A stretch of 40,845 nucleotides of DNA from Gemmataceae bacterium (GTDB taxonomy: Bacteria > Planctomycetota > Planctomycetia > Gemmatales > Gemmataceae): positions 8,879 to 49,723 of the forward strand of contig JAOAAA010000003.1 in the NCBI GenBank assembly GCA_026419115.1. The letters run 5' to 3'. Of this stretch, positions 28,298-37,142 are shown one piece after another. The position numbers were made by a program, and so were the translations under genes. The notes under the pieces were generated by a model. It was given only the letters and a program-made list of their open reading frames with translations. It ran no database searches and was not told the origin of the DNA. Position 1 is the stretch's first letter, and each line of letters opens with the position of its first letter.

Positions 28298-28719
28298 TTT
28301 TTAGCTCCTTCCTTAGTGGGAACAGCAAATTCCTTGCTAATGATTTTACTTGGGATAGTTGTGCTGGTTGTATATAAGAATACTTGTACTTTATATTTGC
28401 TCAGTAGTGCAACATTCTTGTAGTACCAAGTATTAAGTCCTTGTTTTTGTTCGTATTCTGCTGGGACAATTACTTGGACTTTATGCTCCCACTCCTGTTT
28501 GACTTCATCCCATTTAAACAGTAGCCCTTTTAGATTGGATTTTGGGTTACCTTTATCATCCTTGCCCCAAGGATCATGTAATCCTTTAATATAAAAGGTT
28601 CCTTCGTTCTGTTCACCTTGGGGGGCTGTGACATCAATCATGCGGATTATTAGGTCCTCCGCATGACAGACACCAATAATGAGTATCGCAAGGACAGTAA
28701 TCGAAATAATCTTTCTCAT
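28294..28719 (-). CDS. Small secreted protein of unknown function
   Basis: The ATG at 28719 is preceded by AGAGG six bases upstream and begins a clear signal peptide [20 protein letters not shown], with probable cleavage before EDL. A GTG nine codons upstream lies in the repeat array and is less likely. The mature ~121 residues are soluble and probably beta-rich ([35 protein letters not shown]), ending in a lysine-rich tail. I recognise no family. The stop overlaps the start of the DUF1559 pseudopilin gene by 4 bp, so the two products are likely needed together. Composition is A+T-rich, like its partner and unlike the flanking genes, hinting at a shared separate origin. Confidence 0.75.
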   Translation of the reverse strand: MRKIISITVLAILIIGVCHAEDLIIRMIDVTAPQGEQNEGTFYIKGLHDPWGKDDKGNPKSNLKGLLFKWDEVKQEWEHKVQVIVPAEYEQKQGLNTWYYKNVALLSKYKVQVFLYTTSTTIPSKIISKEFAVPTKEGAKK

Positions 28720-28795
28720 GAGGCACCTCTCGTTGATATGAGGCACCTCTCGTTGATATGAGGCACCTCTCGTTGATATGAGGCACCTCTTGTTG
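28720..28795 (-). repeat. 20-bp tandem repeats carrying the ribosome-binding site
   Basis: Three perfect 20-bp units (28721-28740, 28741-28760, 28761-28780) plus a partial fourth (28781-28795) abut the start codon of the secreted-protein gene. Read on the minus strand, each unit carries AGAGGTGCCTCAT followed by A; only the copy next to the gene continues to ATG. The ribosome-binding site is therefore reiterated. Each unit also contains the near-palindrome GAGGTGCCTC, and the spacing is about two helical turns. Confidence 0.92.
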
Positions 28796-29096
28796 TTGAT
28801 CCTAACAATTTTTTTCTATCAGTCAAGTCTTATTCCAAAGTAGCTGTTGAGCCAATTTATCTTTTATATTCTCATCCTTTGTCTCATTATGTTACTCAAT
28901 CAAAATTGAAGATTCATTCGTGAGAGGACTAACTTGAGAGAGTTGTCGCACAATATCTTTAAACCAAGTATCAGGCAATCTGATCCGATCCAGTTGGATT
29001 CACTCGGAATGGTATCTCGATTTTACTCGTTCTAAATGCTTGACAATACCCCTAAAAACCTTCATGCTAATGATTGACCCACCGGAGGTGCGTTCC
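28796..29096. other. Divergent intergenic region
   Basis: About 300 bases between the secreted-protein operon (-) and the DUF1549/DUF1553 gene (+). It holds the minus-strand promoter above and the strong Shine-Dalgarno GGAGGTG before 29097. I could not fix a plus-strand promoter. Confidence 0.5.
28799..28826 (-). promoter_or_regulatory. Putative promoter of the secreted-protein/pseudopilin operon
   Basis: On the minus strand TTGACT (28826-28821) and TAGGAT (28804-28799) are 16 bp apart. Transcription would start near 28790, so the tandem repeat array would form almost the whole 5' leader. The -10 match is moderate. Confidence 0.35.
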
Positions 29097-31811
29097 ATGC
29101 GCCATTGTTGGCTATTCTTCACGTTGAGCTTACTTGTTGGTTTTCCCGTTCTGGTCCAAGCCAAGCCCGCCCATTTGAAGGCCTTGGCCGATTGGATTGG
29201 GCCAAACTTCTCCAAGGGGCTTAACGACTGCTCCACATGTCACCTCGCACCAATGGATGAAGAACGCCCCCATAACCTTTTTGGCAAACGTCTCAAGCAA
29301 GTTGGGACCGAGTTGAAAAAAGCCAATCAACCGTATACTTTAGCCGACCGCTTGAACAAAATCGCACAAGAAGATGCCGATGGTGATGGGGTCTCGAATC
29401 TGATCGAGTTGATTCTGGGCACATCTCCTGCGGAGGCTTCGGTCCGTCCCCCGCAAGCCGAACTCAAACAGATCGACATGATCCTCCGGCGTTGGGAGAC
29501 CTTGCGCCCCTCGCAGAATTGGCGGCCTTTTGACACGATCACTCGTCCCAATCCTCCCTCGCTCGAAACTCTTAAAAACCGATCTTGGGTCAAAAACCCA
29601 ATCGATCAATTTTTGTTAGCGAAACTTGAGAATCTGGGATTAAATCCGCGCCCCGATGCTGCCCCCGAAATACTTGCGCGACGGTTGTATCTGGACCTGA
29701 CGGGTCTTCCCCCCACACCTTCCCAATTGGCAGCATTCTTGTCCGATCGTTCTCCGGATGCTTACGAAAAATTGGTGGATCAATTGCTGAACTCCCCCCA
29801 GTATGGAGAAGCGCAGGCCCGTCACTGGCTTGATGTTTGGCGATATTCCGACTGGGCAGGCTACGGCGCCGAAGTGCGTGATAGTCAACCCCATATTTGG
29901 CGCTGGCGCGACTGGACGATCGAGGCTTTGAACGCAGATAAAGGCTACAACCAAATGATTCGCGAAATGCTCGCCGCCGACGAACTTTACCCGACCGATG
30001 AAAACGCCCTTCGCGCCACGGGGTTTGTCGTTCGCAACTGGTACAAGTTCAATCGAGAGATTATTCTTGATCGTTTGGTAGAACACACGGGCAAAGCCTT
30101 TTTGGGGTTAACGATCAATTGTGCCCGTTGCCACGACCACATGTACGACCCCATCTCCCAAAAGGAATACTATGCTTTCCGAGCGATCTTTAGTCCGTTT
30201 GATATTCGGACCGATCGTGTTCCTAACCAACCCGATACCAACAAAGATGGTCTCGTTCGCATCTACGATGCCCATCCCGCAGCCCCCACTTATCTTTTCG
30301 TTCGAGGCAACGATGCCGACCCCGATAAATCGGCACCCATCTCACCGGCGGTTCCGCAAGCAATCCAAGGGCCAGAATTCCTCATCAAAGAGGTGAAACT
30401 TCCTCGTGATGCCTACATCCCCGAAGGCCGAGATTTCATTACTCAGGAAACGCGAGCCACATTACAGGCAGCGATTCAGAAAGAAAAACAACAACTCGAC
30501 CTTGCCCAACAGCAACTTCGTAGTGCTCTTTTGAGGATGTATATGGCCCCGATCCCTTGGGGAGGAATCTGGAGTGTCTCTCAGGCTCAACAGGAAGTGG
30601 CTCTGGCGAAATGCAATAACGAATTGGCAGAGATTCGCCTGAAAATTTTTGAGCGGCAAATCGCTTTAGAAAAAATGGTCGAGGCCAAAGCCACCCCCGA
30701 GTACGAAAAGTTAGCCAAAGAACTCGTTAGTTGGCAGCGGAGCGAAACCGTTCTCGTTGCGAAAAAAAATCTTCACGAGGCCCAGAAAGTCCTCCCGCTC
30801 CCTGCAGCAAAAGGTCAGCCCGACCCAAAGAAAAGATATGCCGATGCCCAAGTTGCATTGAAGAAAGCGGAAGACGCCCAACAAGCTCCGCTGAATACCC
30901 AGTTCACTCCCCGCAACCTGAAAGCCTATCCGGCCCTCAGCACGGGACGCCGAACCGCATTAGCGAACTGGATTGCGTCGGAGAAAAATCCCCTCACTGC
31001 CCGTGTGGCCATCAACCACCTTTGGTTACGACGCTTCGGGCAACCCCTTGTACCGACGGTTTTCGATTTCGGCAAAAACGGCATGGTCCCCTATCATGCA
31101 GAGTTGCTCGATTATTTGGCCGCCGAGTTGATGGCCAACCAATGGAGCTTGAAAAAAATCACTCGCTTGATGGTCACCAGCCATGCCTACCGAATGGATT
31201 CCGGATACGATGAGAAAGCGCACGCGATCGATCCCGACAACCGATTCTATTGGCGGATGAATCAACGACGTATGACCGCCGAGATGGTTCGAGATTCGAT
31301 TTTGCATCTGGCAGGGAGCTTGGACCCAAAAATGGGAGGTCCCGAGATCGATCAGAATCAGATTTTTCAAGTGAATCGCCGCAGTCTCTATTTCCGACAT
31401 GCCCCAGAAAAACAGGCCCAATTCCTTGAAATTTTCGATGCTGCTAGCCCTGTGGAATGCTATAAGCGAAACGAAAGTATTGTTCCCCAACAGGCGTTGG
31501 CCCTTGCGAATAGTACACTCTCGATTTATAACTCGCGAAAATTGGCACGGGAAATTTCGGCTTCAGCAGCCGATTCCCATGAGTTCATCACTCGGGCTTT
31601 TCAAACTCTCATTGCACGCAAACCCACAAACGATGAAAGTAAACTTTGCCAAGAATTCCTGCAAGAAAGAACGAGGTTCTACTCCGAAAAGAAACTCAAC
31701 TCGACCGATCCCAAAAATTATGCAACCCCTTCCAGCGACCCCCAATTGCGTGCCCGAGAAGCACTCATTCTCGTCTTGTTCAATCATAACGATTTTGTGT
31801 CGATCCGATAG
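29097..31811 (+). CDS. DUF1549/DUF1553 secreted protein with two CxxCH motifs
   Basis: The ATG at 29097 follows GGAGGTG by six bases and starts a signal peptide (MRHCWLFFTLSLLVGFPVLVQA, cleavage after residue 22); a TTG 19 codons upstream is unlikely. The 904-residue protein has CSTCH (45-49), a DADGDGVSNLIE calcium-loop-like element (~93-104), a DUF1549 domain (~160-350) containing CARCH (342-346), a Lys/Glu/Gln-rich probable coiled coil (~450-600) and a C-terminal DUF1553 domain (~620-900; LANWIASEKNPLTARVAINHLW, RRMTAEMVRDSIL). The CxxCH motifs suggest covalent heme. This planctomycete family (PSCyt2/PSD1) is normally encoded next to DUF1501. It lacks the usual PSCyt1 N-terminus in standard form; the short CSTCH region may stand in. 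The function is unproven. Confidence 0.9.
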   Translation: MRHCWLFFTLSLLVGFPVLVQAKPAHLKALADWIGPNFSKGLNDCSTCHLAPMDEERPHNLFGKRLKQVGTELKKANQPYTLADRLNKIAQEDADGDGVSNLIELILGTSPAEASVRPPQAELKQIDMILRRWETLRPSQNWRPFDTITRPNPPSLETLKNRSWVKNPIDQFLLAKLENLGLNPRPDAAPEILARRLYLDLTGLPPTPSQLAAFLSDRSPDAYEKLVDQLLNSPQYGEAQARHWLDVWRYSDWAGYGAEVRDSQPHIWRWRDWTIEALNADKGYNQMIREMLAADELYPTDENALRATGFVVRNWYKFNREIILDRLVEHTGKAFLGLTINCARCHDHMYDPISQKEYYAFRAIFSPFDIRTDRVPNQPDTNKDGLVRIYDAHPAAPTYLFVRGNDADPDKSAPISPAVPQAIQGPEFLIKEVKLPRDAYIPEGRDFITQETRATLQAAIQKEKQQLDLAQQQLRSALLRMYMAPIPWGGIWSVSQAQQEVALAKCNNELAEIRLKIFERQIALEKMVEAKATPEYEKLAKELVSWQRSETVLVAKKNLHEAQKVLPLPAAKGQPDPKKRYADAQVALKKAEDAQQAPLNTQFTPRNLKAYPALSTGRRTALANWIASEKNPLTARVAINHLWLRRFGQPLVPTVFDFGKNGMVPYHAELLDYLAAELMANQWSLKKITRLMVTSHAYRMDSGYDEKAHAIDPDNRFYWRMNQRRMTAEMVRDSILHLAGSLDPKMGGPEIDQNQIFQVNRRSLYFRHAPEKQAQFLEIFDAASPVECYKRNESIVPQQALALANSTLSIYNSRKLAREISASAADSHEFITRAFQTLIARKPTNDESKLCQEFLQERTRFYSEKKLNSTDPKNYATPSSDPQLRAREALILVLFNHNDFVSIR

Positions 31812-32181
31812 CAATCATAAAGTGATGATCGAACAGCATCTGTGAATCTTTGAATGAAATGATCGAGACCCATTACAAGTTAGGAGAATCCCAAAAGGAA
31901 GCGTGAGGATCGCCTTCATATTCCGTTCATGCCATTTTTTATCACGATCACCTCAAGATAATCGTTGAAACCCTCGAAGGTTCATCAGGGTAATTTAACC
32001 ATGCAAGTATGCAAGGGTTCATGGATTCAAGCAGGCAAAGATTCAATGATGACCAATAATGCCAACAGGCAAAGATTCAAGCACGAGAAAATGGTAACCG
32101 ATATAAATTGACTTGACGATCTTAGTCCGATCGGTCTAAAATTAGTTTGCTTAGTCTAGATGAGGATAGTTTGAAGAGATA
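31812..32181. other. Intergenic region upstream of the export operon
   Basis: About 370 bases with no gene. They contain a 15-bp direct repeat CAGGCAAAGATTCAA (32032-32046 and 32066-32080, offset 34), and the operator and promoter for the TetR gene near the right end. No terminator for the preceding gene is evident. Confidence 0.6.
32113..32142 (+). promoter_or_regulatory. Putative TetR-controlled promoter of the export operon
   Basis: TTGACG (32113-32118) and TAAAAT (32137-32142) are 18 bp apart. The spacer is filled by the 18-bp palindrome TTAGTCCGATCGGTCTAA (32122-32139), symmetric except for one T-T pair, which overlaps the -10 box. An extra half-site TTAGTC is at 32151-32156. A site here would block RNA polymerase, as is typical of TetR self-repression. 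Confidence 0.55.
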
Positions 32182-32934
32182 ATGGCTCGACGTGTCACCA
32201 CCCAGAACCGAACCCAAAAAAGGCACAAGCTAGCCATTGCCAAAAAAAATGGTTCCTTGACCAAAAGAAAAAAATCGGCCTCTTCCAAAAAGGAACCGGC
32301 CACCGAGAGCGTCATTGCTGATACCCGACGGGAACAAATAATTTCTTCAACAATGGCCATCATCTCCAGTGAAGGAATCCATCGACTCTCGCTATCCAAA
32401 ATCGAGAAACGGGCCAAAATGCACCGAGGACAACTCACTTATTACTTCCCAACGAAAGAGGCCATCCTTCTGGCCGTGTTCGATCGGATGCTCATGCTGA
32501 TTCATGAACGAATGGGCCGAACCCCCTGCACCCGACGTGGGATCGAACCGGCTTGGGAGTGTGTTCAAAAGATGCTCAAAGAGGTCATGGGGAGTATTGA
32601 GAAGAACCAAGATTATCAGGCCCTGCAATATACGTTTTTAGCGCAGGTTGCCTACCGAGACGATTACAAAAAAAAGTTAGCTTCCGTTTATGGTGAAATG
32701 AGATCGATCATCGGTAGCCATTGGTTCGTGAGCGGTCGTCCGAAGTTCCGAATCACTGCCTCGCCTAAAACAGTGGGGGCATTTGTTCAAGCCCTTGTCC
32801 ATGGGCTAATGCTCCAACTCACTGCCGATCGAAATGCTTTTGATCGAAATGAAATGATTGAACTTTGTGTCCAAACTCTTTCACCCCTATTTAGTGGTGG
32901 GGATAATACGCCTGCTGAAGAGGCTCGCACATGA
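32182..32934 (+). CDS. TetR/AcrR-family transcriptional regulator
   Basis: This is a ligand-responsive repressor by family. The TetR N-terminal DNA-binding domain spans ~48-95, with TRREQIISSTMAIISSEG, then the helix-turn-helix LSLSKIEKRAKMHRGQLTYYFPTKEAIL. The C-terminal ~150 residues form a variable helical ligand/dimer domain. Unusually, a ~47-residue Lys/Arg-rich tail (RTQKRHKLAIAKKNG, KRKKSASSKK) precedes the domain; no later start would keep the HTH intact, so it is probably real. The gene is first in the exporter operon, lies directly behind the palindromic operator and overlaps the adaptor gene by 4 bp. It most likely represses the operon until the exported compound is sensed. Confidence 0.9.
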   Translation: MARRVTTQNRTQKRHKLAIAKKNGSLTKRKKSASSKKEPATESVIADTRREQIISSTMAIISSEGIHRLSLSKIEKRAKMHRGQLTYYFPTKEAILLAVFDRMLMLIHERMGRTPCTRRGIEPAWECVQKMLKEVMGSIEKNQDYQALQYTFLAQVAYRDDYKKKLASVYGEMRSIIGSHWFVSGRPKFRITASPKTVGAFVQALVHGLMLQLTADRNAFDRNEMIELCVQTLSPLFSGGDNTPAEEART

Positions 32935-34244
32935 ATAATCTTGAGATAGAAAACAATCGGCGGACCCTCCTCGCCGAGAAAGTCAAAGAATTGAGCCTGA
33001 CCAACACAGGCCAAAAGCTCGGGGCACCCAAAGGCGGAACCTCTTGGCTGCCTTGGATTCTTTGCATTCTGTTGGCGTTTGGTTGGGCTGGTTTCGGCGT
33101 GAAATGGTATCGGGGGGAAGCAAGCAAAAAGTTTGAAACCCCCGTCAATCCCTCGGCCTCGAAGCCCACTTCACGACCCAGCGAATCGAGCGATAACACC
33201 AATATCTCTGCCAACGAGATTGCTCTAGAGGTCAAAGGGTATCTCATCCCGACCAAACAACTTTCGGTCAGCCCCATCGATGTGGCTGGTCGCGTGACTA
33301 TCCTCAATATCGAAGAAGGGAAATCCTTCAAGAAAGGGGATATTCTGGCCGAAATCGATCAAACCCCGTACCTCGCGATGGTCGCCGAAGCCAAGGCTGC
33401 CCTGCAAGCGGCCGAGGCCCGAGTCGCCGAATTACGCAACGGTTCTCGGAAGGAAGAAATTGAGCAAGCCGAGGCCGAATATCGAGATGCGCTGGTCACT
33501 TTAGAACAATACAAGAACGAATGGCTGCGATATGAAGGGATCGGCAAAACCGGCTTAACCACAAAGGAATATGAAACCGCAGAGGCCAACTATAAATCGG
33601 CCCTGCAACGGGTCGAAGCTCGGAAGAAAAATTTGCAACTCATTCGCGAAGGCCCCCGAAAAGAACGCATTGATGAAGCCGTTGCGAACTACGAAGTTGC
33701 GAAGGCTCGTCTCGCTCAAGCTCGCTGGAAGCTCGATAATTGTACGATCGTCTCTCCAGTCAATGGGGTGATCTTAACAAAATCTGCCGAAGTCGGAAGC
33801 CTGATTAATCCGGTGGTCGGTGGGGTTTCTACCAGTTTGTGTAACATCGCAGATTTACGACAAATGGAAGTCGAACTCGATGTTCAACAACGCGATATTT
33901 CCAAAGTGCAGCTTCTCCAAAAATGCCGGATTAAAGCCGATGCCTACCCCGATCGAATCTACGAAGGCTACGTTGAAAGAGTCATGCCCATCGCCAACCG
34001 CTCGAAGGAAATTGTCTCGGTACGGGTGAAAGTGATCTTCAAAAAAGATGAGCCGCAAGGGAAATATCTCAAACCGGAAATGAGTGTGACCGTGACCTTG
34101 TACGGTGGAAAATATACCGAACAAGAAGTCAATAAATTATTAGAGCAAAATGCAGAAGAACCCTCGCCGATGACACCCTCGCCAACAACACCTTCGCCGA
34201 CAAACCCCTCGCCCAAAATGCCCGAGAACCCCATGAAGGATTAA
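32931..34244 (+). CDS. HlyD/MacA-type periplasmic adaptor of an ABC exporter
   Basis: The protein is a membrane-fusion adaptor. One N-terminal helix (~39-59, WLPWILCILLAFGWAGFGVKW) anchors it. Then come a lipoyl-type half (VAGRVTILNIEEGKSFKKGDILAEID), a long alpha-helical hairpin (~145-265, rich in EAKAALQAAEARVAEL heptads), the second lipoyl half (ARWKLDNCTIVSPVNGVILTKSAEVG) and beta-barrel/MP domains (~300-400). The C-terminus is an unusual Pro/Ser/Thr tail made of PSPxTPSP repeats (~415-432). It starts on an ATGA overlap with the TetR gene and is 15 bp before the ATPase gene. It should couple the ABC/FtsX complex to an outer-membrane channel; no TolC-like gene is adjacent. Confidence 0.92.
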   Translation: MNNLEIENNRRTLLAEKVKELSLTNTGQKLGAPKGGTSWLPWILCILLAFGWAGFGVKWYRGEASKKFETPVNPSASKPTSRPSESSDNTNISANEIALEVKGYLIPTKQLSVSPIDVAGRVTILNIEEGKSFKKGDILAEIDQTPYLAMVAEAKAALQAAEARVAELRNGSRKEEIEQAEAEYRDALVTLEQYKNEWLRYEGIGKTGLTTKEYETAEANYKSALQRVEARKKNLQLIREGPRKERIDEAVANYEVAKARLAQARWKLDNCTIVSPVNGVILTKSAEVGSLINPVVGGVSTSLCNIADLRQMEVELDVQQRDISKVQLLQKCRIKADAYPDRIYEGYVERVMPIANRSKEIVSVRVKVIFKKDEPQGKYLKPEMSVTVTLYGGKYTEQEVNKLLEQNAEEPSPMTPSPTTPSPTNPSPKMPENPMKD

Positions 34245-34259
34245 TTCCCAGAGATCACA

Positions 34260-34994
34260 ATGCAACCTGAAAGAAAGATATTAGTTCAAGTCCGAGATTT
34301 ATATAAATCATTCATTCGTGGTAACGAAGAAATTCGAGTGTTACAAAAACTATCTCTCGATGTGCCCGAGGGGGAATTTCTCGCACTCATGGGACCTTCA
34401 GGGTCGGGGAAAACCACGTTATTGAATTTAATTGCCGGATTGGATACTCCTACTGGTGGAGATATTTTTGTTGCCGGCGAGAAAGTCTCGGCCATGTCGG
34501 AAAGTGAATTAGCGAATTGGCGTACCCGTTCCGTCGGCTTTATATTTCAGTTTTATTATCTCCTGCCTGTGTTGACCGCTTATGAAAATGTTGAGTTGCC
34601 CTTGTTATTGCTCCCCCTTTCTAAGGAGCAACGCCGTAAACAGGTAATGACCGCCCTCGACCTTGTCGGATTAACCGAACGCATGAACCATCGCCCAGGC
34701 ATGCTCTCAGGGGGGCAACAACAACGGGTCGGCATCGCACGCGCAATGGTCACGGACCCTGCGTTAATTGTGGCAGACGAACCGACAGGGGACCTCGATA
34801 GTAAATCGGCCGATGATATTCTTTCGTTGATGGAAATTCTGTGCCGGCAGTTGAACAAAACGATTATTATGGTGACTCACGATCCGCACGCGGCCGAACG
34901 ATCCGATCGGGTATTGCACCTCGATAAAGGCCGACTCGTTGTTGATGATGATCGCACGACGGAACTTGCAAAACGGGAAAAATCAGCAGTCTAA
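34260..34994 (+). CDS. ABC transporter ATP-binding protein (LolD/MacB type)
   Basis: This 244-residue nucleotide-binding subunit powers the exporter. Motifs are Walker A GPSGSGKT (45-52), Q-loop Gln97 in [20 protein letters not shown], signature LSGGQQQR (149-156), Walker [14 protein letters not shown] (from 169) and the switch His207 in VTHD. The sequence FxxLLPxLTAxENVxLPL is typical of the MacB/LolD/FtsE group that drives FtsX-type permeases from outside the bilayer (mechanotransmission) and does not pump through a TM channel. It is followed 21 bp downstream by the first permease gene and belongs to the TetR-controlled operon. Confidence 0.95.
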   Translation: MQPERKILVQVRDLYKSFIRGNEEIRVLQKLSLDVPEGEFLALMGPSGSGKTTLLNLIAGLDTPTGGDIFVAGEKVSAMSESELANWRTRSVGFIFQFYYLLPVLTAYENVELPLLLLPLSKEQRRKQVMTALDLVGLTERMNHRPGMLSGGQQQRVGIARAMVTDPALIVADEPTGDLDSKSADDILSLMEILCRQLNKTIIMVTHDPHAAERSDRVLHLDKGRLVVDDDRTTELAKREKSAV

Positions 34995-35015
34995 CAAGCC
35001 CCAAGGAACTTTGAT

Positions 35016-37094
35016 ATGCCAGTTACCGGATTAGAAACATCTCTTGCGGAAGCAACGATGTTTTTATTGGAAATACTCCTTTATCTCGTCGGTGGTAGTT
35101 TCATCATCGGCCTGTTAACACTCCCTTTTTTCTTTTCGGTTCTAGCCTACATTCAAGCGTGGTTTTGGGCGGGGGATACCATTGATGACAAACGGTTCCG
35201 CTTACTTTTCAAACAATTATTGTGGATTGGCATTCCGATATTCAGTATTTTTGGAACGGTGATGGCATTAGGGTATTTTGGTGCTCCCGATATGTTTTCA
35301 AAAAGGAGTAACAAAAAAGGACCCATCACACAAATTTTCAACGATCGTTATGATAATTTCACACGCGAACTTGTGAGTAAACAAAAACCGGTTTTACCTC
35401 AAAATATCAAAATTGATTGGAAACGTGCCCCCATCACCGCCCGTAAATTGATTGAATTAGATGACGAATCGAAAAAGCCAGTGCCCACATTTAACATGGA
35501 AAAAATTGAAGAGATTTTTGGACGCTCTCGGGAGAAAGGTACCCTTCCCCCGACCACAACCCCTGCGGCACAATCTTCGACTAAAATTCCCCCGGCGCTC
35601 TTGGCTTTCGTGACCGAAATCATCAACCGCGCCCAAAATGGCCCGATTTATGAATCGACCGATAACCCTCTCACCGCAGATGAAATTATTGCAGCAGAAT
35701 CGATATTCACATCGGTTGTTGAGGCCACCAAAGCCGAGCAGGACTCGCTTGCTCAAAAAGTGCGATCCATAATAATGTACATTCTGTTACTCACAGGCCC
35801 TATTCCTTGTTTGGTAATGTTCGCATCGGTTATTTTGGGAAAACGTCAATTTACATTAATTTTGCGAAGTTTATTCCGTAATTTTTTAAGAACGTCATTA
35901 ACCTATCTGGTCATCTTTGTGTTAACATTTGTGTTATGTGCTATTTGGAGTATATTAGATTTTCTCTCGGCATTAACTCAACAACAAGAAGGGAATTTGA
36001 AAGGGATCATCACAGAAAAATATCAAATCCCTAGTCAGATGAAACCTTCGTTCCGAGAAAATGTTATCAAATTAATCAAAGAATTACCACCAGACCAACA
36101 ACCCGATGTGATTGAAGATAACATCATGACTTGGGCGTTCGTCGGCGGAACTTTGGACCCTGAAAAAAGAACCAAAGAAAACTCGATATTCTTCTTTTGC
36201 CTTGAGCCAAAATCGGTTTTGAAAATGATGCCCGGATTGGAAGACCTGACCGGCGAACAACAAAGACGATTAGCCGTGGCGGCCCAAAAAATGGAAGAAG
36301 ACCCCCGAGCGGTAGTGATTGGTGCAGCCAAATTACGCGAAATGAAAAAGCGGGTGGGCGACCGACTCAGGGTCACGAGTCTCAACTACAAAGACATCGT
36401 TTTTGAATTTACAATTATTGAATCCTTCCCAGACGGGACCCGTTGGGAACAAAGTGCTTGCATGAATCGAAAATATCTCGATGATGAGCTGAGCTACTAT
36501 AAAGGCAAAACGGGTCGCGATCATCCTCTTGCTGATAAATGTATGAATCTCATTTGGGTCCGGTTACCGAACCAACAGGCATTTGAAGCACTGAGTGAAA
36601 AAATCGCAAACCCCAAAGAATTTACTCCCGCTGTCAAAATGGAAATTGAATCTTCCGCTTATGCGAATTTTCTAAGCCCCTATAAATCGTTACTGATATT
36701 TTTTAGATATGTCCTCTCTCCAGGGCTTTTGGCCATCACCACACTGGTGATTTCTTTGGTGATCGGGATTGCTGTTCGGGAACGACGAACCGAAATCGCT
36801 GTTCTCAAAGTGCTTGGTTTCAAACCCCCGACGATCCTCACTCTCGTGCTCGGGGAAGCTCTTCTCGTCGGGATTCTCAGCGGGTTTATCTCTACTGTGA
36901 CGGCATTCACGATGGTCAATGCTCTGGGGGGAATTCCTTTGCCAATCGGCTTCTTTGGGAAGTTCTTTATTCCCGAAAATGCTCTTTGGTGGGGGGGGGC
37001 AATTGGTGCTTGTACTTCGTTAACCGGTTCTATTATTCCTGCAATTAATGCCTACTTAATCAAGGCATCGCAAGTGTTTAGTCGGGTTACTTGA
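35016..37094 (+). CDS. FtsX-family ABC permease with extra N-terminal membrane block (permease 1)
   Basis: The 692-residue protein starts with two or more helices (~14-50, 68-88), then a soluble linker (~90-245), a second membrane block (~247-312), a large extracytoplasmic MacB-PCD-like region (~315-555) and three C-terminal FtsX helices (~565-585, 610-640, 655-685) with the coupling motif RERRTEIAVLKVLGFKPPTI. Canonical MacB/LolC permeases have only the first helix and the last three, so the N-terminal ~245 residues are additional. AAGGA precedes the ATG by eight bases. A G9 run (36991-36999) codes Trp-Gly-Gly-Ala in the C-terminal membrane part. It likely pairs with the next gene as a heterodimer. 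Confidence 0.88.
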   Translation: MPVTGLETSLAEATMFLLEILLYLVGGSFIIGLLTLPFFFSVLAYIQAWFWAGDTIDDKRFRLLFKQLLWIGIPIFSIFGTVMALGYFGAPDMFSKRSNKKGPITQIFNDRYDNFTRELVSKQKPVLPQNIKIDWKRAPITARKLIELDDESKKPVPTFNMEKIEEIFGRSREKGTLPPTTTPAAQSSTKIPPALLAFVTEIINRAQNGPIYESTDNPLTADEIIAAESIFTSVVEATKAEQDSLAQKVRSIIMYILLLTGPIPCLVMFASVILGKRQFTLILRSLFRNFLRTSLTYLVIFVLTFVLCAIWSILDFLSALTQQQEGNLKGIITEKYQIPSQMKPSFRENVIKLIKELPPDQQPDVIEDNIMTWAFVGGTLDPEKRTKENSIFFFCLEPKSVLKMMPGLEDLTGEQQRRLAVAAQKMEEDPRAVVIGAAKLREMKKRVGDRLRVTSLNYKDIVFEFTIIESFPDGTRWEQSACMNRKYLDDELSYYKGKTGRDHPLADKCMNLIWVRLPNQQAFEALSEKIANPKEFTPAVKMEIESSAYANFLSPYKSLLIFFRYVLSPGLLAITTLVISLVIGIAVRERRTEIAVLKVLGFKPPTILTLVLGEALLVGILSGFISTVTAFTMVNALGGIPLPIGFFGKFFIPENALWWGGAIGACTSLTGSIIPAINAYLIKASQVFSRVT
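36991..36999. repeat. G9 homopolymer inside permease 1
   Basis: Nine G in the codons for Trp-Gly-Gly-Ala near the last FtsX helices. A slip here would remove the final helix. Confidence 0.95.
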
Positions 37095-37142
37095 TGACAT
37101 TGATTTTTGGCATTCTTTTGATAACCTTAATTGATATTGCAA

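Noticed and set aside
28720-28795. Possible CRISPR array
   Set aside because: The 20-bp units abut directly without spacers and no cas genes are in the window.
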